DNA from: an uncultured Bacteroidia bacterium
Lineage (GTDB): Bacteria > Bacteroidota > Bacteroidia > NS11-12g > UBA9320
Direction: 5' to 3'
Length of the DNA stretch: 64,000 nucleotides
Assembly: GCA_905478335.1 (NCBI GenBank)
Contig: CAJQIC010000019.1
Coordinates: forward strand, 40,202-104,201
Shown: one piece after another, positions 46,645 to 55,393 of the stretch
How positions within the stretch are numbered: the stretch's first letter is position 1
How the letters are laid out: every line of letters starts with the position of its first letter
Translations under genes and position numbers: made by a program
The notes under the pieces: model-generated
What the model was told of the DNA's origin: nothing
Seen by the model: the letters and a program-made list of their open reading frames with translations, nothing else
Databases searched by the model: none

Positions 46645-48723
46645 ATGAAACAGGCAAAATACGTATCAATTAAGCGGAGTGCGGCAGGTATAGAAATTAT
46701 CAAAAAGGCTTATAAAAGCATGTGTACGAGTCGTGCCATGGCAGCCATTTATGAAGAAAACCGCCCGATTACAAAATATGTGCACTCAACGTCCAAAGGT
46801 CATGAGGCTATTCAACTGGCAACTGCATATTTGCTACACAAAGAAGATTGGGTTGCGCCTTACTATCGCGATGAGTCCTTACTTTTAGGAATCGGCATGA
46901 CGCCGTATGAATTAATGCTGCAGTTGTTAGCAAAAGGAGACGATCCTTTTTCTGGCGGACGTTCCTATTATTCACATCCATCTCTGTTAAGAGATGACAT
47001 GCCTAAAATGGCACACCAAAGCAGTGCTACCGGGATGCAAGCGATTCCAACGACTGGGATTGCGCACGGAATTAAATATAAAGAACAGCAAGGTTTGTTG
47101 GATTCTGAAAGTCCAATCGTTGTATGTTCAATTGGAGATGGCTCCATGACTGAGGGTGAAGTAAGCGAGGCATTGCAAATGGCCGTTTTACATCAGCTAC
47201 CCATTATATACCTAGTACAAGACAATGATTGGGGAATTTCTGCCAGTGGTGATGAAATGCGCGCAATGGACGCATATGAGTTTGCCAAAGGATTTAAAGG
47301 GCTAAAAACACAGCGACTAGACGGTGCAGATTTTGTTTCGTCGTATGACGGTATGGCCAAGGCAGTATCATGGGTGCGTGAAAATCGTGCGCCAATGCTC
47401 ATTCATGCTAAGGTGCCACTTTTAGGGCATCATACAAGTGGGGTTCGTAGTGAATGGTACAGAGATGATTTAGAGGAAGATCTAGAAGAAGATCCGTTCC
47501 CAAGAATTTATAATTTGCTTGTCAAATTAGGTATCGAGACGTCTGAACTCGAAGAAATCAATGAAACAGCAATTGCATATATAGCAGAGGAATTTGAGAA
47601 GGCAGTTAACGCCCCTGATCCCGACGAAGCGGAATTAACAAATCACGTATTGGCGCCTACGCCTGTTACAGAAGAAGTCGGAGAGCGAAGTCCAGAAGGT
47701 GCAGAAACCATTATGATGGTTGACGCGGCATTATTTGCCATGGATGAAATTTTAAAGAAACATCCCGAAGCTCTGCTTTACGGCCAGGACGTGGGCATTC
47801 GGTTGGGTGGTGTTTTTAGAGAGGCCGCTACATTGGCTCAAAAATATGGTAAAGACCGTGTGTTCAACACGCCTATTCAAGAAGCATACATTGTTGGGTC
47901 AACTGCTGGTTTTAGTGCTGTAGGTTGCAAGCCAGTTGTCGAAATTCAGTTTGCCGATTATATCTGGCCAGGGGTCAATCAACTTGTTACAGAGTTAAGT
48001 AAGTCAGGTTATTTGAGTCAAGGTAAATTTCATGTTCAAAGTGTTATTCGGATTCCAACCGGCGCCTATGGTGGCGGAGGACCATATCATTCTGGTACAA
48101 ACGAAAGCAGTATTCTTCCTATTAAAGGGATAAAGATTGTTTATCCAAGTAATGCGGCAGATATGAAGGGATTGATGAAGGCGGCATTTTATGACCCGAA
48201 CCCAGTGGTTATGTTTGAGCATAAGGGTATTTATTGGAGTAAGGTTCCAGGCACTGAAGAGGCTAAAACCCCAGAACCGTCTGAGGACTATATGGTTCCT
48301 TTAGGGAAGGCTCGCGTGGCACAAAATGCCTCTGATGAAGCTGTCGAGAATGGAGAGTCAATAGCCGTTATTACCTATGGAATGGGCGTTTACTGGGCAA
48401 AATCAGCAGCCAAACAATTTGATAACCAAATTGAAATACTTGACCTTAGAACCCTGAGTCCATGCGACGATGAAGCGATTTTCGAACAAGTAAGAAAGCA
48501 TGGCAAAGTGCTTGTGTTGACCGAAGAAACAATAACCAACTCGTTTGCAGAGTCCATCGCTGGACGAATCTCGAAAAACTGTTTTGAGTCGCTCGATGCA
48601 CCTGTGCAAACAATGGGAAGCATAGATACTCCAGCTGTTCCAATGAACATGGGGCAGGAAAAAGTAATGTTACCAAACGCCGATAAGGTAGCTTCACTAC
48701 TTCGAGAAATGTTGGATTATTAG
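46645..48723 (+). CDS. Fused alpha-beta E1 component of a 2-oxoacid dehydrogenase
   Basis: A 692-residue thiamine-diphosphate enzyme in which the E1 alpha (about 1-340) and E1 beta (about 350-692) chains are one polypeptide. The alpha part has the ThDP/Mg motif GDGS (164-167) ... N194 (VQDNDWG); the beta part begins ETIMMVDAALFAMDEIL and contains YGQDVGIRLGGVFREA and QFADYIWPG. It probably decarboxylates branched-chain 2-oxoacids or pyruvate, passing the acyl group to a lipoyl E2. The E2 and E3 genes are not in this window. ATG 46645 is chosen over TTG 46633. A TAAACTTG box (46628-46635) just upstream may be its -7 element. Confidence 0.9.
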   Translation: MKQAKYVSIKRSAAGIEIIKKAYKSMCTSRAMAAIYEENRPITKYVHSTSKGHEAIQLATAYLLHKEDWVAPYYRDESLLLGIGMTPYELMLQLLAKGDDPFSGGRSYYSHPSLLRDDMPKMAHQSSATGMQAIPTTGIAHGIKYKEQQGLLDSESPIVVCSIGDGSMTEGEVSEALQMAVLHQLPIIYLVQDNDWGISASGDEMRAMDAYEFAKGFKGLKTQRLDGADFVSSYDGMAKAVSWVRENRAPMLIHAKVPLLGHHTSGVRSEWYRDDLEEDLEEDPFPRIYNLLVKLGIETSELEEINETAIAYIAEEFEKAVNAPDPDEAELTNHVLAPTPVTEEVGERSPEGAETIMMVDAALFAMDEILKKHPEALLYGQDVGIRLGGVFREAATLAQKYGKDRVFNTPIQEAYIVGSTAGFSAVGCKPVVEIQFADYIWPGVNQLVTELSKSGYLSQGKFHVQSVIRIPTGAYGGGGPYHSGTNESSILPIKGIKIVYPSNAADMKGLMKAAFYDPNPVVMFEHKGIYWSKVPGTEEAKTPEPSEDYMVPLGKARVAQNASDEAVENGESIAVITYGMGVYWAKSAAKQFDNQIEILDLRTLSPCDDEAIFEQVRKHGKVLVLTEETITNSFAESIAGRISKNCFESLDAPVQTMGSIDTPAVPMNMGQEKVMLPNADKVASLLREMLDY

Positions 48724-48757
48724 AGAATATCTGTAATTTCCTGTCTTTAATTCTGAT

Positions 48758-49228
48758 ATGAGGTCACTGCAACAACTATTAGACACCTATGGCGAAAGCC
48801 ATATCAATAAAACGAACAAAGCCATTCATTGGATTTGTGTACCAGCCATTTTTTTCTCAATTGTAGGCTTCTTTTATGCCATACCAATTGGAAATCTAGA
48901 CAAAACAATTTGGTTTAATGTTGGATCCGTTGCCATGATTCTCGTCTTGATATATTACTTCGTTTTGTCCAAACCTATGTCAATGGGTTTTATTCTTTGG
49001 GGGTTGATTTGTCTCTGGGGTAACAGCCAAATTTATAAGATTGTTGGTTCTAATGGGAAGCTAGCGCTTGTCAGTCTAGTCATATTTGCGGTTGCCTGGG
49101 TGTTTCAATTTATAGGCCACAAAATAGAAGGTAAAAAGCCGTCGTTCTTAGAAGACATCCAGTTTTTACTCATCGGACCAGCTTGGCTAATGAGTTTTAT
49201 TTATAAGAAGTTGGGGATTCGTTATTGA
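48758..49228 (+). CDS. DUF962 / Mpo1-like membrane protein
   Basis: A 156-residue membrane protein with about four hydrophobic segments. The conserved family elements are YGESHINKTNKAIHWICVP near the start and QFIGHKIEGKKPSFLEDIQFLLIGPAWLM near the end; their His residues bind iron in the yeast homologue Mpo1, a 2-hydroxy fatty acid dioxygenase. A role in fatty-acid alpha-oxidation is therefore plausible but unproven here. It is 34 bases downstream of the E1 gene and could be cotranscribed. Confidence 0.85.
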   Translation: MRSLQQLLDTYGESHINKTNKAIHWICVPAIFFSIVGFFYAIPIGNLDKTIWFNVGSVAMILVLIYYFVLSKPMSMGFILWGLICLWGNSQIYKIVGSNGKLALVSLVIFAVAWVFQFIGHKIEGKKPSFLEDIQFLLIGPAWLMSFIYKKLGIRY

Positions 49229-49302
49229 AAAAAATACCAAGGATAAAGAATGGAATCAACACGGTAACATATCCAATCACTCATTCCACCTTCCTTTATT
49301 AA

Positions 49303-49355
49303 TTCAGTCCTTCAATCCTACAATCCCTCAATCCTTCAGACATTCAATCCTACAA
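49303..49355. repeat. Degenerate tandem TCAATCC repeats
   Basis: About six imperfect copies of an 8-10-base unit (TTCAGTCC, TTCAATCCTA, CAATCCC, TCAATCC, TTCAGA, TTCAATCCTA) fill the gap between the Mpo1-like gene and polA. The spacing is too short and irregular for CRISPR. Confidence 0.5.
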
Positions 49356-49362
49356 AACACCC

Positions 49363-52155
49363 CTAATGCGCTTCCAACCACGTTTGGCCCTCACCAATTT
49401 CAACAAGTGTTGGCACATTTAACGGCATAGCGTGTTCCATCAAAGGCTTGATAAGCATCTTTAGGCTATCTAGCTCATCCTTGTGTACATCAAACAACAA
49501 TTCGTCATGTACTTGAAGTATCATTTTGGATTTAAAACCTTGAAGCCGAAGCGCAGCGTCAATGTTAATCATGGCGAGTTTAATCATGTCTGCGGCCGAG
49601 CCTTGAATGGGCGCGTTCACCGCATTTCGCTCTGCAAAACCAACTACCGTTCTGTTTTGAGAGTTGATGTCACGTATTTGACGTTTTCTGCCCATCAATG
49701 TTTTTACATATCCATAATCACGGCAAGTTTTTATGGTGTCGTCCATGTACTTTTTGATTCCGCTAAATTGGTCGAAATACGCATCGATCAATTCTTGGGC
49801 TTCACTTCTTTTAATCTTTAAGTTTTGCGATAGCCCACTAGCACCTTGTCCGTAAATCAAACCAAAGTTTACACTCTTAGCCTTGTAGCGTTGTTCTTTG
49901 GTCACGTCCTCTAATTCCACTTCAAATACTTTCGCTGCTGTGGCAGTGTGAATATCCAATCCATTCACAAAAGCCTCCGACATGGCTTCGTCACCACTCA
50001 TTGAGGCAACAATGCGAAGTTCTATTTGGCTATAATCCGCCGCCACCAAAATGTGGTTCTCATCTCTTGGAATAAATGCCTTTCTAATTTCACGTCCTTT
50101 ATCTGTTCGGATAGGTATGTTCTGCAAGTTCGGGTTGGTACTACTAAGTCTACCAGTGGCTGCTACTGCTTGGGCAAAGTTGGTGTGCACCCGATTTGTA
50201 TTTGGATTAACCAATCGTGGAATAGCATCTACATACGTGCTTTTTAGTTTTTGATTGTGGCGGTATTCCAAAATCATTTTAGGTAAAGCGTGCACATCTG
50301 CCAACTTGGTCAGTGTAGCTTCATCCGTTTTATACTGACCCGTCTTGGTTTTTTTGGCCTTGGCGTCCAGTTTCATGTGGTCAAAAAGGACTTCACCAAG
50401 TTGTTTCGGTGAGGCAATGTTGAATGTTACACCCGCCTGTTCGTAAATGGTTTTTTCAATTTCTGCTGATTCTTTTTCTAGTTCGCTTGAGTAATTGGCC
50501 AAGAATTCAGTGTTCACATTGACACCTTCTCTTTCCATCCGTCCAAGTACTTTTATCAGAGGGATTTCTATTCTGTCAAATACAGATCTAACCTCTTCTG
50601 ACACCAAACTTGGCCCAAAGGCTTCTTTCAGTTGTAATGTTATGTCTGCATCTTCAACCGCATATTCCGTTGCTTTGTCTAGTGGAACGGTATCAAAACT
50701 CAACTGGTTTTTACCCTTTTTTCCTATCAAGTCCGTTATGGATATGGGTTTATATCCTAGATACGTTTCAGCAAGATAATCCATGTTGTGGCGCTGATCA
50801 GGCTCAATTAAGTAATGAGCCAGCATCGTATCAAAGAGTTTGCCTTCTACTTCTATGTCGTAGTTCCACAACACTGTGATATCATACTTCGCGTTTTGAA
50901 GCACCATTTCAATCTCTTTGTTTAGGAAAAACGGATTAAAAAATTCTAGAATAGCTTTTGTCTCTTCAAAGTCGTCAGGAAAGGTTACATAATATCCTTT
51001 GTTTAACTCAAACGAAAATGCGCATCCAAGTATTCTGGCAAGTAAAGGATCCAAGCTCGTTGTTTCTGTGTCAAAGCAAACGGTTTTTTGCTTCAGAAGT
51101 TTTTCTAACAAAGACGCTCGCTTTTCATCAGTATCAACCAACTCGTACTGGTGTTTTACATCTTCAATGGTTTTGACACCCGTAATTTTGTTTGCAACCT
51201 TCGTAGCAGAAGAAGTTGACCCGCTGGTTGGCATATCGCCAAACAGTGATTGCTGACCGCCACTTGATATGGATGCAGGTGATTCGCCCAATACTCTTTT
51301 ATACAGCGTTTTAAACTCCACCTCATCAAATATTTTTCGGATGGCGTCCTTATTGGGTTCTTCGGTAATCAAACTCGATTCATCAAAATCCACGGGCGCA
51401 TCGAGTAGAATAGTTGCAAGTTTTCTACTCATAAAGGCCTGCTCTTTATTGTCTTCTACTTTTTCTTTAAGCTTACCTTTCAATTCATGGGTGTTTTCGT
51501 ATAGCTTTTCCATGGTACCATATTGCTTAAGCAGCGTACTTGCCGTTTTAGGTCCTACGCCAGGCACTCCTGGAATGTTGTCAACAGCGTCGCCCATTAA
51601 ACCTAGATAATCTATTACTTGTAATGTGTTGTCTAGTTTAAACCTTTCGCAAACTTCAGCGGGGCCCCAAACTTCTGCACTATTTCCTGATCTAGCAGGT
51701 TTGTACATCAAAGATTTTTCCGTTACCAATTGGCCAAAATCCTTGTCAGGAGTCATCATATAAGTCGTAAATCCGGCGGCTTCTGCTTTTTTAGTAAGCG
51801 TGCCGATAACGTCATCGGCTTCATACCCTTCTGCTTCTAAAATAGGAATGTTAAAAGCATCAATAACTCTGCGGATATATGGTTCGGATAGTTTGATGTC
51901 TTCAGGGGTTTCGTCTCTGTTTGCTTTGTACAAAGGATAATCCTGCTTTCGGATGTTTTCAGATTTATGATCAAAGACAACTGCAATGTGTGTCGGTTTT
52001 TGATTTTGTAGGACATCCAATAGCGTGTTTGTAAAACCAAAAATGGCCGATGTGTTTAATCCGTAACTTGTAATTCTTGGGTTTTTTATAAAGGCATAAT
52101 ACGCCCGAAATATTAAGGCGTATGCGTCCAGAAGGAACAGTTTTTTGTCTGACAT
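49363..52155 (-). CDS. polA: DNA polymerase I
   Basis: A 930-residue three-domain polymerase for Okazaki-fragment processing and repair. The N-terminal 5'-3' exonuclease (FLLDAYALIFRAYYAF, DDVIGTL, IPGVPGVGPKTA) is intact. The middle 3'-5' exonuclease keeps its acidic motif (FDTETTSLDP), so proofreading is expected. The polymerase domain has motif A DYSQIELR, motif B RYKAKSVNFGLIYG and motif C QVHDELLFDV. Length is typical. It is divergent from the dihydroorotase-like gene. Confidence 0.97.
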   Translation of the reverse strand: MSDKKLFLLDAYALIFRAYYAFIKNPRITSYGLNTSAIFGFTNTLLDVLQNQKPTHIAVVFDHKSENIRKQDYPLYKANRDETPEDIKLSEPYIRRVIDAFNIPILEAEGYEADDVIGTLTKKAEAAGFTTYMMTPDKDFGQLVTEKSLMYKPARSGNSAEVWGPAEVCERFKLDNTLQVIDYLGLMGDAVDNIPGVPGVGPKTASTLLKQYGTMEKLYENTHELKGKLKEKVEDNKEQAFMSRKLATILLDAPVDFDESSLITEEPNKDAIRKIFDEVEFKTLYKRVLGESPASISSGGQQSLFGDMPTSGSTSSATKVANKITGVKTIEDVKHQYELVDTDEKRASLLEKLLKQKTVCFDTETTSLDPLLARILGCAFSFELNKGYYVTFPDDFEETKAILEFFNPFFLNKEIEMVLQNAKYDITVLWNYDIEVEGKLFDTMLAHYLIEPDQRHNMDYLAETYLGYKPISITDLIGKKGKNQLSFDTVPLDKATEYAVEDADITLQLKEAFGPSLVSEEVRSVFDRIEIPLIKVLGRMEREGVNVNTEFLANYSSELEKESAEIEKTIYEQAGVTFNIASPKQLGEVLFDHMKLDAKAKKTKTGQYKTDEATLTKLADVHALPKMILEYRHNQKLKSTYVDAIPRLVNPNTNRVHTNFAQAVAATGRLSSTNPNLQNIPIRTDKGREIRKAFIPRDENHILVAADYSQIELRIVASMSGDEAMSEAFVNGLDIHTATAAKVFEVELEDVTKEQRYKAKSVNFGLIYGQGASGLSQNLKIKRSEAQELIDAYFDQFSGIKKYMDDTIKTCRDYGYVKTLMGRKRQIRDINSQNRTVVGFAERNAVNAPIQGSAADMIKLAMINIDAALRLQGFKSKMILQVHDELLFDVHKDELDSLKMLIKPLMEHAMPLNVPTLVEIGEGQTWLEAH

Positions 52156-52252
52156 AAGAGGGGAAAATTAAGTGAACCAATTGGTTGATACAAAAAAAAG
52201 TAGTTTTTGTGGATTATCCTTAATTTGACCAATACTACTCTAGTTTAAACTA

Positions 52253-52260
52253 TATCTTTG
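52253..52260 (+). promoter_or_regulatory. -7 box of the dihydroorotase-like gene
   Basis: TATCTTTG matches TAnnTTTG; the nearest TTG (52225-52227) is 25 bases upstream, longer than consensus. It ends two bases before ATG 52263, so transcription should begin at or after that codon, which favours ATG 52281 as the true start. Confidence 0.5.
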
Positions 52261-52280
52261 TTATGGAACAAATAGAATTT

Positions 52281-53615
52281 ATGCAGGAGTACATTATAAA
52301 AAACGGGACCGTTATTAACAGACACGAAAAAACGGTTCTTGACGTACACATTAAAGACGGGATGATTCACCAAATTGGGGACGATTTAAGCAGCCCGAAT
52401 GCGACAATCATAGATGCAGCCGGCATGCTTGTTATACCTGGTGTAATTGACGATCAAGTGCACTTTAGAGAGCCTGGATTAACCCACAAAGCAAACATCT
52501 ACACCGAAGCGAGGGCGGCAGTAGCAGGTGGTGTTACAAGTTTTATGGAAATGCCAAACACAAACCCACAAGCAGTAACACAAGAAATTTTGGAAGAGAA
52601 ATACGTTGTTGCCTCAAAAACGGCTTTAGCGAATTATTCTTTCTTCATGGGTACTACACACAACAACTATGAAGAAATTCTTAAAACGGACCCAAAGACG
52701 GTGTGTGGTATAAAAATATTTATGGGGAGTAGTACTGGAGATATGTTGGTTGACGACGACCACATTCTATCCAAAATATTTGCCAATGCACCCACAATAA
52801 TTGCTTTACACTGTGAAGATGAGCAAACCATAAAAGACAACACCCAAAAATATGTTGAGCGTTATGGTGAAGACATACCATTCGCTGCACATCCTGAAAT
52901 AAGAAACCACAAGGCCTGTTTATTGTCTTCAAGTAAGGCTGCCCAGTTGGCCAATAAGTATGGTACGCGAATTCACATATTACACATTTCAACGGCAGAT
53001 GAGATAGCGCTTTTTGCGCCAGGCGATGACTTTAAAACTAAAAATGTTACCTCAGAAGTGTGCGTTCACCATTTGTCATTCAACTCAAGTCAATATGACG
53101 AAAAGGGGTCGTTGATTAAATGTAACCCTGCGATTAAACATAAAGAGGATCAAGACGCTTTGTGGAAAGCACTCAACGAAGGAAAATTTGATGTTATCGC
53201 CACAGACCACGCACCACATACTTGGGACGAAAAGCAACAGAAATATTTGAAGGCACCATCAGGTTTACCATTGGTACAGCATAGCTTACAACTCATGTTG
53301 GAGCACGCTAAAAATGGGAAAATAACCATCGAGGAAGTAATCAATAGAATGTGCCACAAACCTGCAGAATTGTTTGACATTAATCGAAGAGGATTTGTAG
53401 AGGAAGGGAATTGGGCTGACTTGGTGATCGTTGATCCTAACAAGGATTACACGGTAAATTCTGACAATATATTATACAAATGTGGCTGGTCTCCTCTGAA
53501 TGGAGCTACCTTCAGTCACTCCATAAAACAAACCTTTGTTTCCGGTCATTTGGCATTCAACGATGGCCATTTTGATGAAACGAAGAAAGGCGAGCGATTG
53601 CTTTTTAATCGGTGA
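52281..53615 (+). CDS. pyrC: Dihydroorotase-like amidohydrolase (PyrC family)
   Basis: A 444-residue amidohydrolase. I choose ATG 52281 (MQEYIIKNGTVIN) over 52263 because the -7 box ends two bases before the latter and the family N-terminus fits. Class I dihydroorotase features are the EMPNTNP motif (90-96), Lys145 in GIKIFMG (carboxylated metal-bridging Lys), His177, His235 and Asp309 in ATDHAPH. The first metal motif, normally HxH, reads Gln59-Val-His61 (DDQVHFREPG). It should close carbamoyl-aspartate to dihydroorotate in pyrimidine synthesis, but the altered ligand leaves either a modified metal site or a noncatalytic homologue. Confidence 0.88.
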   Translation: MQEYIIKNGTVINRHEKTVLDVHIKDGMIHQIGDDLSSPNATIIDAAGMLVIPGVIDDQVHFREPGLTHKANIYTEARAAVAGGVTSFMEMPNTNPQAVTQEILEEKYVVASKTALANYSFFMGTTHNNYEEILKTDPKTVCGIKIFMGSSTGDMLVDDDHILSKIFANAPTIIALHCEDEQTIKDNTQKYVERYGEDIPFAAHPEIRNHKACLLSSSKAAQLANKYGTRIHILHISTADEIALFAPGDDFKTKNVTSEVCVHHLSFNSSQYDEKGSLIKCNPAIKHKEDQDALWKALNEGKFDVIATDHAPHTWDEKQQKYLKAPSGLPLVQHSLQLMLEHAKNGKITIEEVINRMCHKPAELFDINRRGFVEEGNWADLVIVDPNKDYTVNSDNILYKCGWSPLNGATFSHSIKQTFVSGHLAFNDGHFDETKKGERLLFNR

Positions 53616-53631
53616 GCGTTATTTATTTTTG
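53598..53631 (+). promoter_or_regulatory. Promoter of the BNR-repeat gene
   Basis: TTG (53598-53600), 23 bases, TATTTTTG (53624-53631), giving a leader of about 10 bases before ATG 53646. The -33 element lies inside the end of the upstream gene. Confidence 0.5.
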
Positions 53632-53645
53632 GCTAGATTCTAAAT

Positions 53646-55265
53646 ATGGTATTTGTGAAAAAGTTAGTAGGTATAGTGGTTTGTTTTGCTGCGGTTTCCG
53701 TTTTCGGACAAACAAACGAGGTCCAAATGAATCAAGACCATAATTTTTTTGGTGCGATTTACCCAAACGAGCCCAGTATTTGTATCAGCAAATCAAATCC
53801 AGAAGTTATCGTTGCTGGGGCTAACATTGCTAATCATTATGTTTCGTCAGACAATGGTGAAACATGGGAAAATAAAGTATTAACCTCACCTTTTGGTGTG
53901 TGGGGCGACCCTGTTTTGCATTCCGATGCAAAGGGCAATATCTATTTTGCCCATCTATCAAAAACATCAGGTAAATCAAATCATTATGGGTTTATCGATC
54001 GCATTGTTGTACAGACTTCTTCAGACGATGGACAAAGTTTTTCGGGTGGTAGTTATGCGGGTTTAAATGGCGATAAAATGCAAGACAAACCGTGGATTAG
54101 CACCGATGATTATTCCAGTCAATACAAAGGAAATGCGTACCTATCCTGGACGGAGTTTGATAAAATCAATAGTAAAAAGAAGAAATACCAAAGTAGAATC
54201 AGATTTTCATCGTCCAACGATATTGGAAAATCTTGGTCAGACGCCATAACTATTTCAGACTCAGTGGGAGACTGCATAGATGACGATCATACCTTGGAAG
54301 GAGCTACAACGGCTGTTGGGGTCAATGGCGAAATATACTGCGCTTGGGCAGGGCATTACAAACTCTACTTCGATAAAAGCCTTGACGGAGGAAAGACATG
54401 GGGAAAAGACAAGGTGTTATTTGATCAAGAAAGTGGTTGGGCAATGGATATACCGCACCTGTATCGAAGCAATGGTATGCCTTTTATAGTCGTAGACAAC
54501 TCCAATAGCAAATACACAGGTCGTTTGTATCTGGTTTGGGGCGATGATAAACATGGAGATGCTGATATCTTTATGGCGTATTCTGACGATAGGGGTGATT
54601 CGTGGAATGCCCCTAAACGCATTAATCGTGACATACTTGGGAATGGCAAAAGTCAATACCTGCCCAATGTGGCCATAGATCAAACCACCGGTCATTTGGC
54701 AATAACATACTATGACAGACGAAATAGCGAGCACAATGTATTCAGTGATGTACATACCGCCGTGAGTAGTGATGGCGGCGAAAATTTCGTGGAGTACCGA
54801 ATGAACAATTTATTGGCAGGACATGCCGGAAAAAATGTGTTTTCTGGCGATTATTTAGATGTAGACTTTCACGCTGGGAAGATTTCAGCTATTTGGACTT
54901 CGTTTAGCGAATACTCACGCGTATTCAATCGCACAGTGATGGAAACTGAACTTGATGGACTGTTCCCGATTCATCAGGTTGGTCAAGTGAAATCTCATTT
55001 AAGCTATGAAAAGAAAAAACCTGTAATCTATATCGCATGCACACGTCCTTCAGACATTTCACTAACCTACTATAAGAAGCCTTGGTTCAGTAAAAATCTT
55101 AAAGAAAAGTCGAAAGAATCTTATAATATAAATCATCGTCCAGGTTTGCAAGGCATCTCCGAATTGCGCATTCCATCTAGTCAGAAAAGAAGAATTAAAA
55201 TCATTATTACGCCTACAGAATCTGAGATGTACAAAGATGAAGTAGACTATATTGACATCAAATAG
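53646..55265 (+). CDS. Secreted BNR/Asp-box (sialidase-like) propeller protein
   Basis: A 539-residue exported protein; the signal peptide ends VSVFG|Q (Gln22). Asp-box hairpins recur along the chain: SSDNGETW, SSDDGQSF, SLDGGKTW, YSDDRGDSW and SSDGGENF, a six-bladed sialidase-type propeller. The arginine triad and Tyr/Glu pair needed for sialidase activity cannot be assigned confidently, so the fold rather than the activity is called. There is no T9SS sorting domain; the C-terminal ~80 residues are basic. It has its own promoter downstream of the dihydroorotase-like gene. Confidence 0.82.
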   Translation: MVFVKKLVGIVVCFAAVSVFGQTNEVQMNQDHNFFGAIYPNEPSICISKSNPEVIVAGANIANHYVSSDNGETWENKVLTSPFGVWGDPVLHSDAKGNIYFAHLSKTSGKSNHYGFIDRIVVQTSSDDGQSFSGGSYAGLNGDKMQDKPWISTDDYSSQYKGNAYLSWTEFDKINSKKKKYQSRIRFSSSNDIGKSWSDAITISDSVGDCIDDDHTLEGATTAVGVNGEIYCAWAGHYKLYFDKSLDGGKTWGKDKVLFDQESGWAMDIPHLYRSNGMPFIVVDNSNSKYTGRLYLVWGDDKHGDADIFMAYSDDRGDSWNAPKRINRDILGNGKSQYLPNVAIDQTTGHLAITYYDRRNSEHNVFSDVHTAVSSDGGENFVEYRMNNLLAGHAGKNVFSGDYLDVDFHAGKISAIWTSFSEYSRVFNRTVMETELDGLFPIHQVGQVKSHLSYEKKKPVIYIACTRPSDISLTYYKKPWFSKNLKEKSKESYNINHRPGLQGISELRIPSSQKRRIKIIITPTESEMYKDEVDYIDIK

Positions 55266-55344
55266 ACATAGTGTGCTGATTACTAGCGCCTTGCGAAGGG
55301 TGTGTCACGCAATTATCTTATCTAACTGTTTTAGACGTAAAGCA

Positions 55345-55375
55345 TTGACTTTTAGAGGGAAAAAGCCGTATTTTG
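55345..55375 (+). promoter_or_regulatory. Promoter of the PpiD-like gene
   Basis: TTG (55345-55347), 21 bases, TATTTTG (55369-55375), one T shorter than TAnnTTTG. The surrounding 12-mer GTATTTTGCGGA also occurs upstream of the TraB-domain gene (minus strand). ATG 55394 follows 18 bases later. Confidence 0.45.
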
Positions 55376-55393
55376 CGGACTATTTTTACAAAA

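Noticed and set aside
49303..49355. CRISPR array
   Set aside because: Units are 8-10 bases, degenerate and without spacers; no cas genes nearby.
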